Notes: generated by a model not told the origin, from the sequence alone. Counted from the first letter of the stretch, positions 33,833-43,805 are shown. The stretch is DNA of 64,000 nt from Algibacillus agarilyticus (GCF_003286125.1 NZ_QMED01000004.1:62001-126000); one strand, 5' to 3'. Numbers and translations are program-made.

Positions 33833-36373
33833 TTATCGACTGGTTATGTTAATTGTTTGATTACTTATACCTTCGCTTTTAGCCATAATCTTTATCTCAC
33901 CCGGCTTAAGCGTAGATTGAATTATCAACAATGCTTTACCCTTAGCGGTTGTGATCACGTTATTTTGATAGCGCTGTATATTGTTATACATACCATTATC
34001 AACACCTAATAATTTAACCGGACCTTCAATTACAAACTCGATTTGTTTATCGTCTAATTGCGCGACATGGTTGTTTTGATCAAGCAATTCTACTTCGATA
34101 TGAACAACACTTTCTCCATCTGCGTTTATTGTTGTTTTATCGGCATTTAATGTAATTTGTGTTGCTTCACCACTTGTGTGTATTTGGTCCATCACAGTGC
34201 AGTTTTGCGTGCCTTTAACGGTTATGTTGCCTTTTGAATAAGGTACAACCCATTTTATAATTTTATCTGGAAAGTGCGCTAATTGCTGTTTGCCTAATGA
34301 TTGATCATTTAAAAACAGTTCAACTTCTGGGCAGTTTGCATAAACTTCGACCGCAATTTTTTCACCCTTTTCATAATTCCAGTGATGATTTACATCGTGC
34401 CAAAACCAAACATATTGCTCCCAAGCACCTGGTTTTTTCTCGACAATTTGTTGGTTTTCATCCAATTTGTAAGGTGATTTTGCCAGGGTTTGTGTGGTTA
34501 AATAAACATGAGGTTCATCATTCCACAGTGTTTTAAACATATGGTACGAAGGCTTTTTAAACCCAGCTACATCCATTAAACCACTTCGGGTGGCTTTATT
34601 TGGCCATTGAGCATGTGCTTCACCCATATAATCTATACCCGTCCATAAAAAAGTACCGGCAATAAATTCTCGTTCTTCTACGGCTTTCCATTCGTGCCAT
34701 TGCGGTACATTCTCGGTGCCCATGATCATTTTGTCTGGGAATAATCGATGCCCGTAATCATAAATTACCCGTCGATAACTGTAACCAATAACATCTAACG
34801 CATCGGTGTAACCACTAATATGACTCACTGAAGGCAGTATTAGGTTTGCCGTAACAGGCCGTGTTGTATCTAGCGATTTCACCCATTTAGATAACTTTTT
34901 AGCCGTTTTAGCTAATACATATTCGCCTTCTTCACTTTCATGAAAGCGTTTATAGATTTCTTCTGGGGTGATAAATGGTAGGTTATAAAAATAATTACCG
35001 CTGGCATTCATATCAAAATAGCCTGTGGCTTTGGCGTAACGTGGATAAGTCCATTCAATTTCGTTACCTATGCTCCACATAATCACTGAAGGGTGATTTC
35101 GGTCTCGTTTTACTGTGGCTTTTAAATCTTGCTCGGCATGCGTTTGAAAGTAATCGGCATAACCTCGGCTAATGTAATCACTATGACGCTCTTGTTGGTT
35201 TAGTCGTTTATCTTTTGGATTATCCCATTCGTCAAATATTTCAGCTTGTACCAGTAACCCCATTTCATCACAAATATCTAAAAAGTCTTGTGATGATGGA
35301 TTGTGCGCAACTCGTATGGCGTTAACACCGGCTTCTTTAAGTATTGTTAAACGACGACGCCATACATCATCGGGTACTGCCGTGCCCACTAGACCCGCAT
35401 CGTGATGTAAGTTTACCCCTTTAATTTTTACTGAGCGGCCATTTAAGAAAAACCCTTTATCGGCATCGTATTCTATATTTCTAAAACCAAATGGCGTTGT
35501 GTATTCATCTACAATAACGTCATTTATTAATATTTGGGTTTTTGCTTGGTATAAATAAGGCGTTGCTAAATCCCATAATTTAACGTTATCTACGTTTAAA
35601 TTTTGCTCAACGCTGGCTTGCATATTGGCTTTAATGGTTTGCTTGTTACTTGTCTGAGCTACTGTGTTGTTATCAGCATCCATTATTTGTGTAACCACAT
35701 TAACAGCCACGTCTGCCATTTGTTTGTTTTGTATTTCAGTTTTTAAATTGACCTGAGATTGTTTTTGAGCCACCACTGGCGTCGTTAAATACGTGCCCCA
35801 TATGGGTATATGTGTATCGTGAGTCGATATTAATTCAACATCACGATATATACCTGAACCCGTATACCAGCGGCTATCGATGTAACGAGAGTGATCAACC
35901 CGCACCGCGATCACATTTTTGCCGCCTTTATCACTTAAATGTTCGGTTAAGTCGTAATAAAAAGGGGTATAGCCGTATACTTGGTTACCTAATTTTTTAC
36001 CATTGATCCAAATATCGGCATGATTATAAACACCATCAAAATATAGGTAGTGTCTTGTGCCTTGGCTAGGTGTGGCAAAATGCTTACGATACCAACCAAC
36101 GCCACCGGCTAAATATCCCGTTGCACCGTCACCTTTTTCTTGATCAAATTCAAATTCAACACTCCAATCATGTGGTACCGATAATGAGCGCCAAGTTTTG
36201 TCATTATATTGAACTTGGCTATAAAACGGGTCATCACTTAATGAAAATAGCCAATTATGGTTAAAGTTGGCTTCTACCCGATTTTTAGCGGTGGTTGTTT
36301 TTTGATCATGATCGCCACAGGCGAGTAAGCCAAAACACAATAGACTCACAATGAGATATTTAGATTTGATCAT
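33833..36373 (-). CDS. GH2 beta-galactosidase, lipoprotein
   Basis: 846 residues with a lipoprotein signal (LLAC near residues 16-19), so probably anchored in the periplasm or outer membrane. GH2 architecture: sugar-binding jelly roll (ARGL-like start NHNWLFSLSDD, residues ~35-200), an Ig-like domain, then a TIM barrel with acid/base Glu in SVIMWSIGNEIEWTY (near 437) and nucleophile Glu in MGTENVPQWHEW (near 554). C-terminal Big/Ig-like domains end the protein. GH2 enzymes of agar and porphyran loci release D-galactose from the non-reducing end of oligosaccharides. It lies 15 bp after the GH16 gene, as an operon. Its paralogue is at 37572-40169. Confidence 0.92.
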   Translation of the reverse strand: MIKSKYLIVSLLCFGLLACGDHDQKTTTAKNRVEANFNHNWLFSLSDDPFYSQVQYNDKTWRSLSVPHDWSVEFEFDQEKGDGATGYLAGGVGWYRKHFATPSQGTRHYLYFDGVYNHADIWINGKKLGNQVYGYTPFYYDLTEHLSDKGGKNVIAVRVDHSRYIDSRWYTGSGIYRDVELISTHDTHIPIWGTYLTTPVVAQKQSQVNLKTEIQNKQMADVAVNVVTQIMDADNNTVAQTSNKQTIKANMQASVEQNLNVDNVKLWDLATPYLYQAKTQILINDVIVDEYTTPFGFRNIEYDADKGFFLNGRSVKIKGVNLHHDAGLVGTAVPDDVWRRRLTILKEAGVNAIRVAHNPSSQDFLDICDEMGLLVQAEIFDEWDNPKDKRLNQQERHSDYISRGYADYFQTHAEQDLKATVKRDRNHPSVIMWSIGNEIEWTYPRYAKATGYFDMNASGNYFYNLPFITPEEIYKRFHESEEGEYVLAKTAKKLSKWVKSLDTTRPVTANLILPSVSHISGYTDALDVIGYSYRRVIYDYGHRLFPDKMIMGTENVPQWHEWKAVEEREFIAGTFLWTGIDYMGEAHAQWPNKATRSGLMDVAGFKKPSYHMFKTLWNDEPHVYLTTQTLAKSPYKLDENQQIVEKKPGAWEQYVWFWHDVNHHWNYEKGEKIAVEVYANCPEVELFLNDQSLGKQQLAHFPDKIIKWVVPYSKGNITVKGTQNCTVMDQIHTSGEATQITLNADKTTINADGESVVHIEVELLDQNNHVAQLDDKQIEFVIEGPVKLLGVDNGMYNNIQRYQNNVITTAKGKALLIIQSTLKPGEIKIMAKSEGISNQTINITSR

Positions 36374-36388
36374 GTTTATATTACCTAT

Positions 36389-37327
36389 TTATTTTATTGG
36401 TTTGTAAGCGCGGATCCAATCCACGTACATTTTGTTTTTTTGTTTATTATTAAGTTGTTCAATGGTTGGCGTTATGCCTTTTCTTGCTCGCCATACGTGA
36501 TCTTCCATGTCGAAAATAACGCGCATACTGCGATCAAAAAATAACCCGTCGGGATCGTTCAAATCATTAGACGTGTTTAAATCGCGGACTTTACGTCCAT
36601 CTAAATAAAATTCCATTTCAGTCGGACTTGCCCAATAAAAACCAAACAGATGAAAATCTTCATCGAGATGCGCTTTATCAGGTGTTTCTGCAAAACCTTG
36701 CTTATGACCATAATCTTCTAAGTAATCATTGGTCACTGGGTCTCGTTTAAAAATATGGTAGTTAGTTGACATATGCGAAACGGTTTTAGGCTTATCACCA
36801 TAGGTTTCAGTTACATCAATTTCGTTTCGATCATCATCACTTAACATCCAAAAATTATTCGCGAGCGCTAAGCTCGATGTTTTTAATTTTGCTTCTATGT
36901 AAATGGGGTACTCAATTGTGTGTTTAGCCGTTACAAAACCGGTATAAATTGTTTTACGACTTTTAAAATTGCCATAATCTATCACTTTACCTTGTTGTTC
37001 TTCTGGAACCGGAGACGCCGTTAGTACCAAGTTACCCGCTAAAACATCACTGTGTTCGGCACTAAAATAAGTTGCGCCTGGGCCTTTCCATCCACGAATA
37101 TGATTGTCATGCCACTTGTTATAAAAATGCGATGTTTTACCTTGATAATTAAAACTGTCACTTAACGCGTCAAACAATTGCCATTCACCTCTCGCACTAA
37201 TCTCGCTCGGCAGCGGCACAGCTTGCCAATCAGCGGCTTGCGTTATTTGAGTCTCACTATTTTGTAAATGGTTACAGGCAGTTAATAAACCAACGGTCGT
37301 GATAATACTTGCTATTTTAATTTTCAT
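36389..37327 (-). CDS. GH16 beta-agarase/porphyranase-like endo-hydrolase, lipoprotein
   Basis: 312 residues from the ATG at 37327, which has GGAG 6 nt upstream; the ATG just before it is only 3 nt from that site, and the longer frame would bury the signal. The lipobox is LLTAC. The GH16 catalytic signature ExDxxE is seen as NEIDVTE (residues ~168-174), preceded by NNFWMLSDDDR, a pattern close to marine beta-agarases. It should cut internal beta-1,4 bonds of agarose or porphyran. Subfamily and specificity cannot be settled by eye. It is in one unit with the downstream GH2 gene; a terminator hairpin separates it from the upstream GH2 gene. Confidence 0.9.
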   Translation of the reverse strand: MKIKIASIITTVGLLTACNHLQNSETQITQAADWQAVPLPSEISARGEWQLFDALSDSFNYQGKTSHFYNKWHDNHIRGWKGPGATYFSAEHSDVLAGNLVLTASPVPEEQQGKVIDYGNFKSRKTIYTGFVTAKHTIEYPIYIEAKLKTSSLALANNFWMLSDDDRNEIDVTETYGDKPKTVSHMSTNYHIFKRDPVTNDYLEDYGHKQGFAETPDKAHLDEDFHLFGFYWASPTEMEFYLDGRKVRDLNTSNDLNDPDGLFFDRSMRVIFDMEDHVWRARKGITPTIEQLNNKQKNKMYVDWIRAYKPIK

Positions 37328-37500
37328 CATAAACTCCACATACTTTATATCATTAATTGTAAACAATATACATAATCAACAAAAAATTAACCATGATTAT
37401 TTTATATATGATTACATAGAATTAAATGCAATCCTGATTGACGTGTAATCACAGATGTGAGCACAGATGTGAACTGATTCAAAAATGAATAGAATAGGCA

Positions 37501-37540
37501 AAACAACTAAAAACAAGCATCCTCATTTTTAGTTGTTTTA
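37501..37540. terminator. Terminator between GH2 and GH16 genes
   Basis: AAAACAACTAAAAA (37501-37514) pairs perfectly with TTTTTAGTTGTTTT (37527-37540); it has the form of a bidirectional terminator and lies 32 bp after the upstream GH2 gene. An 11-bp direct repeat CACAGATGTGA (~37449-37472) lies just beyond. Confidence 0.75.
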
Positions 37541-37571
37541 AGTTTATACTCAAGTGACTTGAATATCGTTA

Positions 37572-40169
37572 TTACTTAACATTGATGATCAAGGGGTCTG
37601 AGGTTATATCACCCACTTTGGCTTTGATCGTAGCCGTTTTATTATCGGCGGTGTCGGTGAGTTGTAAATGTGCTATCGCCCTACCCTTGCTCACGTTTAA
37701 TGTGTCGGTTAAAACGTCTTGGATATTATTTTCAGAACCGTTATCTACGCCAATGATCCGGAGTGAATCATCAACGATAAACTGCAATTGGTCTTCAGAT
37801 AATGCTAGTCGATTACCCTGTTGATCGACTAATACGGCATGCACTATTAAAGTATCGTTAGCATTATGCGTTAAGCTGTTTTTATCAGCCGATAATTCAA
37901 TTTTAGCTAACTTATCTGGCGTGTTAATAATAGATTCCGTTACGGGTTTTCCTTTATTATAACCAACCACTTTTAACTCACCCGCTTGGTAAGGTACAAG
38001 CCATTTAATCACACGATCATCAAAATCAAGTAACGTTAACTTACCCTGTGAACGCCCATTAATAAATAATTCGACTTCTTCTGTATTTGTATAGCTTTGC
38101 ACGACTATTTGTTCGTGTGCATTGTATTGCCAAGATTCATTAATATCGTACCATTCCCACATTCTGATCTTATCCCAAATATAATCTGGGTATTTACGCG
38201 GTGTAAATGTCCAGCCTTTTGTTTTATCAAAACTAAATTCAGATTGACTAGCTAATGTGGTGCCGACGTATGTTTTTGGTGTATCGTTCCATAGGGTTTC
38301 AAAAAAATGACCACGCGGGGTTTTATTACCGGCAAAATCAAATAACGAAATGTCTAAGCCCATTCTAGGTAATGGGCCAGCTTCACCCTTGTACGCAAAT
38401 CCGGTCCATATAAAAATACCGGCGATATAGTCTTTATCAACCACATCGCGCCATTCACGCCAGGCACCCCAATTTTCTGAACCATAGATAACTTGATCAG
38501 GATAGGTTTCGTGAGCTTTTTGATAAGCGGCGGCACGATAATTAAAACCGACGATATCAAGCGCGTCAGTATAACCCGTGGCAAAACCCACTGATGGATG
38601 TGTCAGCCCTGCTGTAACGGGTCTAGTCGTATCAATATCTTTTACCCAACCTGATAATTGTTTAGCAATGATAACAAGATTGTCTTCTTTGTCTGGATTG
38701 AATTTTTTTATGTTATCCATAATACGTTGTTTATCAAAATCGGGCGCATCTTCGTAATAACTAGTGCCATCTTCATGGTGTGATACTGACTGGGGGTAGT
38801 ATTTATAGGTCCACTCTATTTCGTTACCAATGCTCCACATAATAATTGAAGGATTATTAAAATCACGTTTGATTAAGTCTTTTAAATCACGCTCGGCCCA
38901 TACATTAAAATGCTCACTATAAGATTGAGCAGAAGCACCGGTGGCTTTGTTATCGCCTAGATAGGCTTTACTTTTACCTTTAGGTCTATCCCAATCATCA
39001 AACGATTCTGCATTAACCAAAAAGCCCATTTCATCACACAAATCGAGTAAATCAGGTGAATGCGGGTTATGCGACATACGGATAGCATTAACACCAATTT
39101 GCTTTAATTTGGCTAAACGATAAGCCCAGACACTTTTGGGCACCGCCACGCCAATGGCACCCGCATCATGATGTAAGTTCACCCCTTTTATTTTGGTTTG
39201 GCGGTTATTTAAAAAGAAACCTTTTTTAGGGTCAAATTCGATAGAACGAATACCAAAACGTGTTTGATCTGCGGCAATCTCTTGGTTTTGGTGTGTAATG
39301 GTGACATGAGCGGTGTAAAGATTGGGCGAGTCAATATCCCATAACGCCGGATATTTAACCGTTAATTGTTCTGAAATCGATTGCGACGATTGCAAGCGAA
39401 TTTCACGTTGTGTTTTAGCAACTACTTTATTGTTTATATCTTTGAGTGCGATAAAAAGCATGGCGTTATCGCCCTGCTTATTTAACGCATTAAGCGCGAT
39501 ATTAATATCAACTAGGGCTTTATCGACTTTCACTGTAGGTGTTTTAACTTGGATCCCCCACTGTGGTATATACACTTTATTGGCTTTAACGATTCTAACA
39601 TCGCGATATATACCTGAGCCGGTGTACCATCGTGAATCAGCATAAGCAGTGCGATCTACTTTTACACTCACCACATTAGATTCACTTGCTTTTATATAAG
39701 GGCTTATATCAACATTAAAACTTGTATATCCGTTTGGTCGCCCGCCCACATAATGGCCATTAAGCCAAATTTCAGAATTGTTATAAATACCATCAAATTC
39801 TAACCAAATTTGTTTTTGTAAGTCTGATTCCGTTACTTCAAAATACTTACGATACCAACCGATTCCGCCTAATTTAAACCCTGTGCTAGCCGCGCCTTCC
39901 TTTGTGTAAGGTAATGCGACAGCCCAGTCATGCGGTAAATCGACCGGTTGCCAATTTGTATCGTCAAATTTGAATTGGTGTGCCGCTTGTTGTTTATCTA
40001 AAGTGAATAGCCAGTTTTCATTAAAATCACTGATAATTTTAGCGTTTAAGTTAAAAACACACATCCCTATTAAAACAACAGACAAACAAAACTGTAAAAC
40101 ACGTCTTTGCCATTTATTAAGCGACGCAAATAAAGAACGGCTTAACCATGAGTCTCTTTTTATAATCAT
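37572..40169 (-). CDS. GH2 beta-galactosidase, secreted
   Basis: 865 residues. A basic N-terminus and one hydrophobic signal (VLQFCLSVVLIGMCVFNLNAK) lead to the periplasm; unlike its paralogue it has no lipobox. Domain order is the same: jelly roll (DFNENWLFTLDK), Ig-like domain, TIM barrel with acid/base Glu in SIIMWSIGNEIEWTYKYY (near 449) and nucleophile Glu in YGSENWGAWREW (near 565), then Ig-like C-terminal domains. An insert around residues 405-425 (AYLGDNKATGASAQSYSEH) is absent or shorter in the other copy. It may act on a different galactan oligosaccharide, for instance methylated or anhydro-sugar-containing ones; that is inference. Confidence 0.92.
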   Translation of the reverse strand: MIIKRDSWLSRSLFASLNKWQRRVLQFCLSVVLIGMCVFNLNAKIISDFNENWLFTLDKQQAAHQFKFDDTNWQPVDLPHDWAVALPYTKEGAASTGFKLGGIGWYRKYFEVTESDLQKQIWLEFDGIYNNSEIWLNGHYVGGRPNGYTSFNVDISPYIKASESNVVSVKVDRTAYADSRWYTGSGIYRDVRIVKANKVYIPQWGIQVKTPTVKVDKALVDINIALNALNKQGDNAMLFIALKDINNKVVAKTQREIRLQSSQSISEQLTVKYPALWDIDSPNLYTAHVTITHQNQEIAADQTRFGIRSIEFDPKKGFFLNNRQTKIKGVNLHHDAGAIGVAVPKSVWAYRLAKLKQIGVNAIRMSHNPHSPDLLDLCDEMGFLVNAESFDDWDRPKGKSKAYLGDNKATGASAQSYSEHFNVWAERDLKDLIKRDFNNPSIIMWSIGNEIEWTYKYYPQSVSHHEDGTSYYEDAPDFDKQRIMDNIKKFNPDKEDNLVIIAKQLSGWVKDIDTTRPVTAGLTHPSVGFATGYTDALDIVGFNYRAAAYQKAHETYPDQVIYGSENWGAWREWRDVVDKDYIAGIFIWTGFAYKGEAGPLPRMGLDISLFDFAGNKTPRGHFFETLWNDTPKTYVGTTLASQSEFSFDKTKGWTFTPRKYPDYIWDKIRMWEWYDINESWQYNAHEQIVVQSYTNTEEVELFINGRSQGKLTLLDFDDRVIKWLVPYQAGELKVVGYNKGKPVTESIINTPDKLAKIELSADKNSLTHNANDTLIVHAVLVDQQGNRLALSEDQLQFIVDDSLRIIGVDNGSENNIQDVLTDTLNVSKGRAIAHLQLTDTADNKTATIKAKVGDITSDPLIINVK

Positions 40170-40261
40170 AATATTTTAATTTCTAATTTAATATATATTA
40201 ACCTTAACCCTTAATTAATATATAAAAGATAACATTTAAGTTTAAAAATGTTAGATATTTG

Positions 40262-41131
40262 TTATTTTTGATTATTATTTCTGGTTTGTAGTTCAGTTTT
40301 ATATTTTTTAGGTGTGACGCCAAACTGCTTTTTAAACAGTGAAATAAAATGAGATGGGCTTGAAAAATGCAGTTCAAAACTAATATCGGTTATTGAAAAC
40401 CCACTTTGGCTTAACAACCGTGCCGCACTATAAAGTTTATGCCTAATGACATACTCAGAATAATTACATCTGAAAATGGATTTAAACAAGCGTGAAAAGT
40501 ACGAAGGCGATAAATGGCACATTTCAGCAACTTGACTTAACGATAAATCGACTGACTGCTGATGCTTAAAAAGCTCAATAACCGGCGATAGCCGTTCGTA
40601 GCTTTGCGTTAAAGCAATGGGTTGCGTATGTGGGGGTTTTACGGGTTCTGCATAGTCGGCTAACCAAATTAATAATAATTTCAAAAGGGTATTACTTTTT
40701 AAACTATGCGGGTTTTCATCATAACTTTTTTTTAACCACTCAACTTGTTGTTTTACTTCAAGTAAGTGTTTTGCGGGCAACCTTAAATGCATGCCTTGTA
40801 AAAAAAACGAGGCTTCTTTTTCGAGTCCGTTTTGTTTAAAAAAATCTGGTAAAAATTGCACAATATACCAAGATTTTTTTTTGTCACTGAGTTCAAAATC
40901 ATGCGTTTCAAGTGTCGGCGTAAATACAATATCGTTATCAATTAATTGCGATTCGCCTTGGCTGTAAAAATAGGAACCCTCTATCTCGTCAAAAACGATA
41001 ATTTCATGCACTTCATGAAAATGCATAAAGCAAGAATACGGGTCACTTTCAGCGTAACTCACATGATGAATTTCAAAGTTATAGCCTTTCTCTATGCAAA
41101 AGGGTTCGCAATAAACTTTCATTTTTGCCAT
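40262..41131 (-). CDS. AraC-family transcriptional regulator of the galactan locus
   Basis: 289 residues: an N-terminal cupin-like sensing domain (HVSYAESDPYSCFMHFHEVHEIIVFDE, SQLIDNDIVFTPTLETHDF) and a C-terminal pair of helix-turn-helix motifs (LSLSQVAEMCHLSPSYFSRLFKSIF and FSITDISFELHFSSPSHFISLFKKQFGVTPKKYK). It lies at the divergence between the GH2/GH16 genes and the alcohol dehydrogenase, so it probably activates both sides in response to a galactan-derived sugar. The direct repeats in the gap at 41132-41326 are candidate sites. Confidence 0.92.
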   Translation of the reverse strand: MAKMKVYCEPFCIEKGYNFEIHHVSYAESDPYSCFMHFHEVHEIIVFDEIEGSYFYSQGESQLIDNDIVFTPTLETHDFELSDKKKSWYIVQFLPDFFKQNGLEKEASFFLQGMHLRLPAKHLLEVKQQVEWLKKSYDENPHSLKSNTLLKLLLIWLADYAEPVKPPHTQPIALTQSYERLSPVIELFKHQQSVDLSLSQVAEMCHLSPSYFSRLFKSIFRCNYSEYVIRHKLYSAARLLSQSGFSITDISFELHFSSPSHFISLFKKQFGVTPKKYKTELQTRNNNQK

Positions 41132-41210
41132 TAACTTATCCTATATTATGAAAGTAGCACCAAACCCAAGATACTATACAATCTTGTTATATTTGACTAT
41201 TAAAACCATT

Positions 41211-41275
41211 TATACAGGCAGTTTAGTACATATATCTGATATTTATTAGCTTTTATATTGCAGATTATACAGTCA
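41211..41275. promoter_or_regulatory. Direct repeats in the araC / dehydrogenase gap
   Basis: TATACAGGCA (41211-41220) and TATACAGTCA (41266-41275) are 55 bp apart in the same orientation, about five helical turns. This arrangement suits an AraC-type activator. Regulator assignment is inferred. Confidence 0.35.
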
Positions 41276-41326
41276 AACCATGATTGAATAAGGGTATATA
41301 AATAGATAAAAATATAGGAACTTATC

Positions 41327-42433
41327 ATGACATTATCTCGCGCTATTATTTCTGATGGTCAAGGCCAATATACCTTAAAAACGGTTGAAGTCGGTTTACC
41401 TGCAAGCGACGAAGTCCAAGTTAACATTAAAGCATCGGGTATTTGCCACACCGATTGGGATTCAATCCAAAATTGGAATAAAGAATTCATTGTAGGGCAT
41501 GAAGGTGCCGGTATTGTTACCGCTGTGGGAGATAAAGTTAGCAAAGTTGCGGTTGGCGACAAAGTCATTTTAAATTGGGCAATACCTTGCGGAGAATGTT
41601 TCCAATGTAATGAAGGTAATTTACATATCTGCGAGACTAACTCACCCGTTTGCGGTTGCGATCTTGAAGGCCATGCTCACCCCGCAGCAACAAAACAAGA
41701 TGAAAACCCAATCGAGCGTTCGTTTCATTTAGGCACGATGAGTGAGTATACGGTTGTTAAGCAATCAGCCGTGGTTAAATTAAACCATGAAATACCTTTT
41801 GCATCAGCTTCGATAATTGGCTGTGGTGTGATGACCGGCTGGGGTTCTGTGGTTAATGCAGCCAATGTTAAGGTGGGTTCTTCGGCCTGTATTATTGGTT
41901 GTGGTGGCGTGGGTTTAAACGCTATTCAAGCAGCCAAGTTATCGGGTGCAGCCAAAATCATTGCGATTGATATAAACGAAAGTCGCTTAGAACAAGCAAA
42001 ATTCTTTGGTGCAACACATGGCATTATTGCCGCTAAAGATGATCTTGATTTTGTTCAAGTACGTGAACAAGTTCGAGCCTTAACCGACGGACGTGGTGCC
42101 GATTATGCTTTTGAATGCACGGCTATTCCTGCTCTTGGTTCAGCACCGTTAACCCTTATTCGCAGTGCCGGCACCGCAGTACAAGTGAGCGGTATAGAAC
42201 AGCGTATTGATTTTGATTGCGAATTATTCGAATGGGACAAAATCTATATAAACCCACTTTATGGCATGTGTAACCCTGAACGTGATTTCCCCCGTATTTT
42301 AGATTTATACACCAATGGTAGTTTAAAGCTTGATGAATTGGTGACTAAAACTTATGCAATTGAAGACATTGCTCAGGGCTTTGATGATTTACTCAATGGC
42401 CGTATTGCTAAAGGCGTGGTTGTTTTTGATTAA
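41327..42433 (+). CDS. Zinc-dependent class III-type alcohol/formaldehyde dehydrogenase
   Basis: 368 residues, medium-chain dehydrogenase fold. Catalytic zinc ligands are in SGICHTDWD and VGHEGAG; the structural zinc loop is CGECFQCNEGNLHIC; NAD binding is GCGGVGLNAIQAA. Overall it resembles S-(hydroxymethyl)glutathione or mycothiol-dependent formaldehyde dehydrogenases. The next gene is an S-formylglutathione-hydrolase-like esterase, so together they would oxidise formaldehyde to formate. In porphyran degraders formaldehyde arises when P450s demethylate 6-O-methyl-D-galactose; no P450 is in this window. Oxidation of a sugar alcohol or aldehyde is an alternative. Confidence 0.85.
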   Translation: MTLSRAIISDGQGQYTLKTVEVGLPASDEVQVNIKASGICHTDWDSIQNWNKEFIVGHEGAGIVTAVGDKVSKVAVGDKVILNWAIPCGECFQCNEGNLHICETNSPVCGCDLEGHAHPAATKQDENPIERSFHLGTMSEYTVVKQSAVVKLNHEIPFASASIIGCGVMTGWGSVVNAANVKVGSSACIIGCGGVGLNAIQAAKLSGAAKIIAIDINESRLEQAKFFGATHGIIAAKDDLDFVQVREQVRALTDGRGADYAFECTAIPALGSAPLTLIRSAGTAVQVSGIEQRIDFDCELFEWDKIYINPLYGMCNPERDFPRILDLYTNGSLKLDELVTKTYAIEDIAQGFDDLLNGRIAKGVVVFD

Positions 42434-42547
42434 CTCCGCTAATGATTAAAATACGCGTAAATAATCCTAAGTTAAGACAAAGAAACCACTTGGGTTTATT
42501 TACGCCGTCAACAGAATAATTATACTTATTTAATTTGGAGATAATCC

Positions 42548-43348
42548 ATGGCCGTTAAACGTTTAGAAGTGTCTAATCCTAAATACACTGCCGACAACAC
42601 ACAATTATTAACGCTTCATTCCTCACATTTAAATCGTCGCCATGATGTTTCAATTTATAATGTTAATGCTCAAAAAAAAGATGCGCCTATTATCATATTA
42701 CTACACGGTGTTTATGGTAATCACTGGGCTTGGATGCACCTTGGCGGCTTACATATAGCCTACGATAATTGGGCTAAAAATAACCATTCAGAATTTGTTG
42801 TCGTGATGCCTTCAGATGGCGGTTTTGATGAAGGTTCAGGTTACTTACCTACGGTTAAAAATGGTAATTATGATCAATGGATCATGGATGATGTTATCAA
42901 CAGTGTGATTAAAACGGTCGATAATGTATCTGAAAATAGTCCCGTTTATATTAGCGGTTTATCAATGGGTGGATACGGCGCTTTAAGACTTGGCAGTAAA
43001 TATGCTGATAAAATTAGCGGTATATCGGCACATTCTTCGATCACAGATATAAACGAACTCAGTTTATTTACGGAAACGTCAATCGATGAGTATACCTGTG
43101 CGGAATCAAACGAAGCGAGCATTAGCCATTGGTTAACAACGAATAAAGAGTCGTTACCGCCTATTCGTTTTGACTGTGGTCAGGACGATGTATTATACGA
43201 AGGAAACCTAAAGTTTGCTGAAACATTAAAACACTTAGGTATTCAATTTAAGTTTGAATCATTTACGGGTGAGCATAGTTGGGATTATTGGCATGAACAT
43301 GTGCTTAAAACATTTGATTTTTTTGCTCAAATAGAACAAGAAAAATAA
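42548..43348 (+). CDS. S-formylglutathione hydrolase-like esterase
   Basis: 266 residues, alpha/beta hydrolase. Nucleophile elbow GLSMGGYGALRLG (Ser near 139), Asp in FDCGQDDVLYEG and His in GEHSWDYWHEH complete the triad; the oxyanion region is LLHGVYGNHWAW. No signal peptide, so it is cytosolic. The esterase D / S-formylglutathione hydrolase family hydrolyses S-formylglutathione to formate and glutathione. GGAG lies 8 nt before the ATG. It is 114 bp after the dehydrogenase, probably one transcript. A deacetylase acting on algal sugars is a less likely alternative. Confidence 0.8.
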   Translation: MAVKRLEVSNPKYTADNTQLLTLHSSHLNRRHDVSIYNVNAQKKDAPIIILLHGVYGNHWAWMHLGGLHIAYDNWAKNNHSEFVVVMPSDGGFDEGSGYLPTVKNGNYDQWIMDDVINSVIKTVDNVSENSPVYISGLSMGGYGALRLGSKYADKISGISAHSSITDINELSLFTETSIDEYTCAESNEASISHWLTTNKESLPPIRFDCGQDDVLYEGNLKFAETLKHLGIQFKFESFTGEHSWDYWHEHVLKTFDFFAQIEQEK

Positions 43349-43374
43349 CACTAACGACATCGTTAAAACGATAG

Positions 43375-43404
43375 CCCGCTAATATAGTCATAGCGGGTTA
43401 CCTT
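43375..43404 (+). terminator. Probable terminator of the dehydrogenase-esterase unit
   Basis: CCCGCTA (43375-43381) and TAGCGGG (43391-43397) form a 7-bp stem followed by TTACCTTTT. The T tract is interrupted, so strength is uncertain. Confidence 0.5.
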
Positions 43405-43429
43405 TTATACCTAAATCACTTGGGTATAC

Positions 43430-43780
43430 CTATAATGCATTTTTTAAATCATATATTTTTTGCATCTCGACCCATTTCTCGCCAGGCTTTGCTTGCGGAA
43501 GCGCCTTTTGAAATTTCCACATTAATTGTTGCCATGCCTCTTCTTTCTCTACACCAATAGGTGTTTCTGCCTTTTTATTGGCATCGAAGTTGTCACCGAC
43601 TTCCATGATCATAAATAATCGATCGCCAACATGGTAAATTTCCATATCCAAAATATCATTTTCACGCATGTTTTGAGTGATTTGAGGCCAAGCATTTTGC
43701 GGTTGATGATGCTCGATATATTCTTTAATTAGTGCGTCATCATTGACAAGATCAAGGGCTAAACAAATTCGTTTGGGCAT
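43430..43780 (-). CDS. L-rhamnose/L-fucose mutarotase family protein (RhaM/DUF718)
   Basis: 116 residues, typical size for RhaM-type mutarotases (about 104 in E. coli). The pattern KRICLALDLVNDDALIKEYIEHHQPQNAWPQI, then ILDMEIYHVGDRLFMIMEV and a C-terminal WVEMQKIYDL matches the ferredoxin-like fold family, which interconverts anomers of L-rhamnose or L-fucose. L-galactose is the 6-hydroxy analogue of L-fucose, so in a porphyran locus an L-galactose role is plausible. It is divergent from the UxaA-family gene across a gap with an 8-bp dyad. Confidence 0.85.
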   Translation of the reverse strand: MPKRICLALDLVNDDALIKEYIEHHQPQNAWPQITQNMRENDILDMEIYHVGDRLFMIMEVGDNFDANKKAETPIGVEKEEAWQQLMWKFQKALPQAKPGEKWVEMQKIYDLKNAL

Positions 43781-43805
43781 GGGATTAAATCTCCTAATAA
43801 CAGGT

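Noticed and set aside
37449-37472. CACAGATGTGA direct repeat as a CRP site
   Set aside because: The halves are in direct, not inverted, orientation and do not fit TGTGA-N6-TCACA.
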